Assembly: GCA_029939545.1 (NCBI GenBank)
Contig: JAOZSS010000042.1
Location: 1 to 14,562, forward strand
DNA from: Kiritimatiellia bacterium
GTDB lineage: Bacteria > Verrucomicrobiota > Kiritimatiellia > UBA8416 > JABMPJ01
DNA length: 14,562 nucleotides
Reading direction: 5' to 3'
This document shows, piece after piece, positions 14,501-14,562 of the stretch. The notes below the pieces were generated by a model that worked only from the letters and a program-made list of their open reading frames with translations, was not told the DNA's origin and did no database searches. Every line of letters begins with the position of its first letter. Positions within the stretch are counted from its first letter, which is position 1. Made by a program: the position numbers and the translations under genes.

Positions 14501-14545
14501 TTTTGGCGAAACGGGGTGGGCGGTTAGCTCCTCCCGCTGCCAAAA
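14501..14545. repeat. Inverted repeat with G/C-rich inner stem
   Basis: TTTTGGC (14501-14507) and GCCAAAA (14539-14545) are perfect complements. Between them GGGGTGGG (14513-14520) can pair imperfectly with CTCCTCCC just before the right arm. The structure lies 12 bases before the possible start codon at 14557, in what would be the leader of that gene. Confidence 0.4.
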
Positions 14546-14556
14546 CTTGGAGAGTC

Positions 14557-14562
14557 ATGGAA
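14557..14562 (+). CDS. Possible start of a gene running off the right edge
   Basis: GGAG (14549-14552) lies 4 bases before ATG GAA at the window end. Only two codons are visible, so this is no more than a start-site candidate for a gene divergent from prc. Confidence 0.2.

Noticed and set aside
1..14562. CRISPR array, insertion sequence, prophage or integrase
   Set aside because: No direct-repeat array, transposase motif or terminal inverted repeats with target duplication were seen. The tRNA-Leu 3' end has no repeated copy elsewhere in the window that would suggest an attachment site.

Overview
The window is a gene-dense, GC-rich bacterial chromosome segment from a Gram-negative organism: it has several signal-peptide lipoproteins, a probable outer-membrane protein, a secretin and diaminopimelate epimerase. 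The secretion/pilus operon consists of a secretin, a PilM-PilN fusion, a protein built like Akkermansia Amuc_1100, a GspC/PilP-like protein and a GspE/PilB ATPase. This combination points to the PVC group, most likely Verrucomicrobiota, Kiritimatiellota or Lentisphaerota. That placement is inference from gene architecture, not from a search. No stretch longer than 300 bases lacks a gene. The largest gaps are 1312-1499 and 14366-14556, and each holds promoter-like or structured sequence.

Left part (1-3596). A membrane-protein gene is cut by the left edge (- strand), preceded by a lipoprotein gene of unknown function on the same strand. Divergent from these is hemW (heme chaperone, + strand), whose best promoter places the transcript start on the ATG, suggesting leaderless mRNA. 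A tRNA-Leu(UAG) follows 52 bases after hemW. A probable outer-membrane beta-barrel gene runs convergently (- strand).

Centre (3625-11245). Beginning at a compact divergent promoter region, a tightly packed + strand operon encodes a lipoprotein-like secretin (gspD/pilQ type), a PilM-PilN fusion (gspL role), an Amuc_1100/PilO/GspM-like protein, a GspC/PilP-like protein and a GspE/PilB ATPase. Neighbouring genes overlap or lie within 5 bases of each other. Together they could form the outer-membrane channel, inner-membrane platform and cytoplasmic motor of a type II secretion or type IV pilus-like machine. The platform protein GspF/PilC, the pseudopilins and the prepilin peptidase are not in the window. 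After a 93-base gap comes a lipoprotein whose C-terminal part resembles the propeptide region of gingipain-type (C25) proteases, with no protease attached.

Right part (11325-14562). On the - strand, prc (tail-specific periplasmic protease) and dapF (diaminopimelate epimerase) overlap by four bases, linking periplasmic proteolysis with peptidoglycan precursor synthesis. Upstream of prc lies a 190-base intergenic region rich in inverted repeats, and a possible + strand start codon sits at the very right edge.

The most interesting element is the central operon. It looks like a divergent relative of the Akkermansia Amuc_1098-1102 pilus-like locus, here combined with a dedicated ATPase and an orphan gingipain-propeptide-like lipoprotein.
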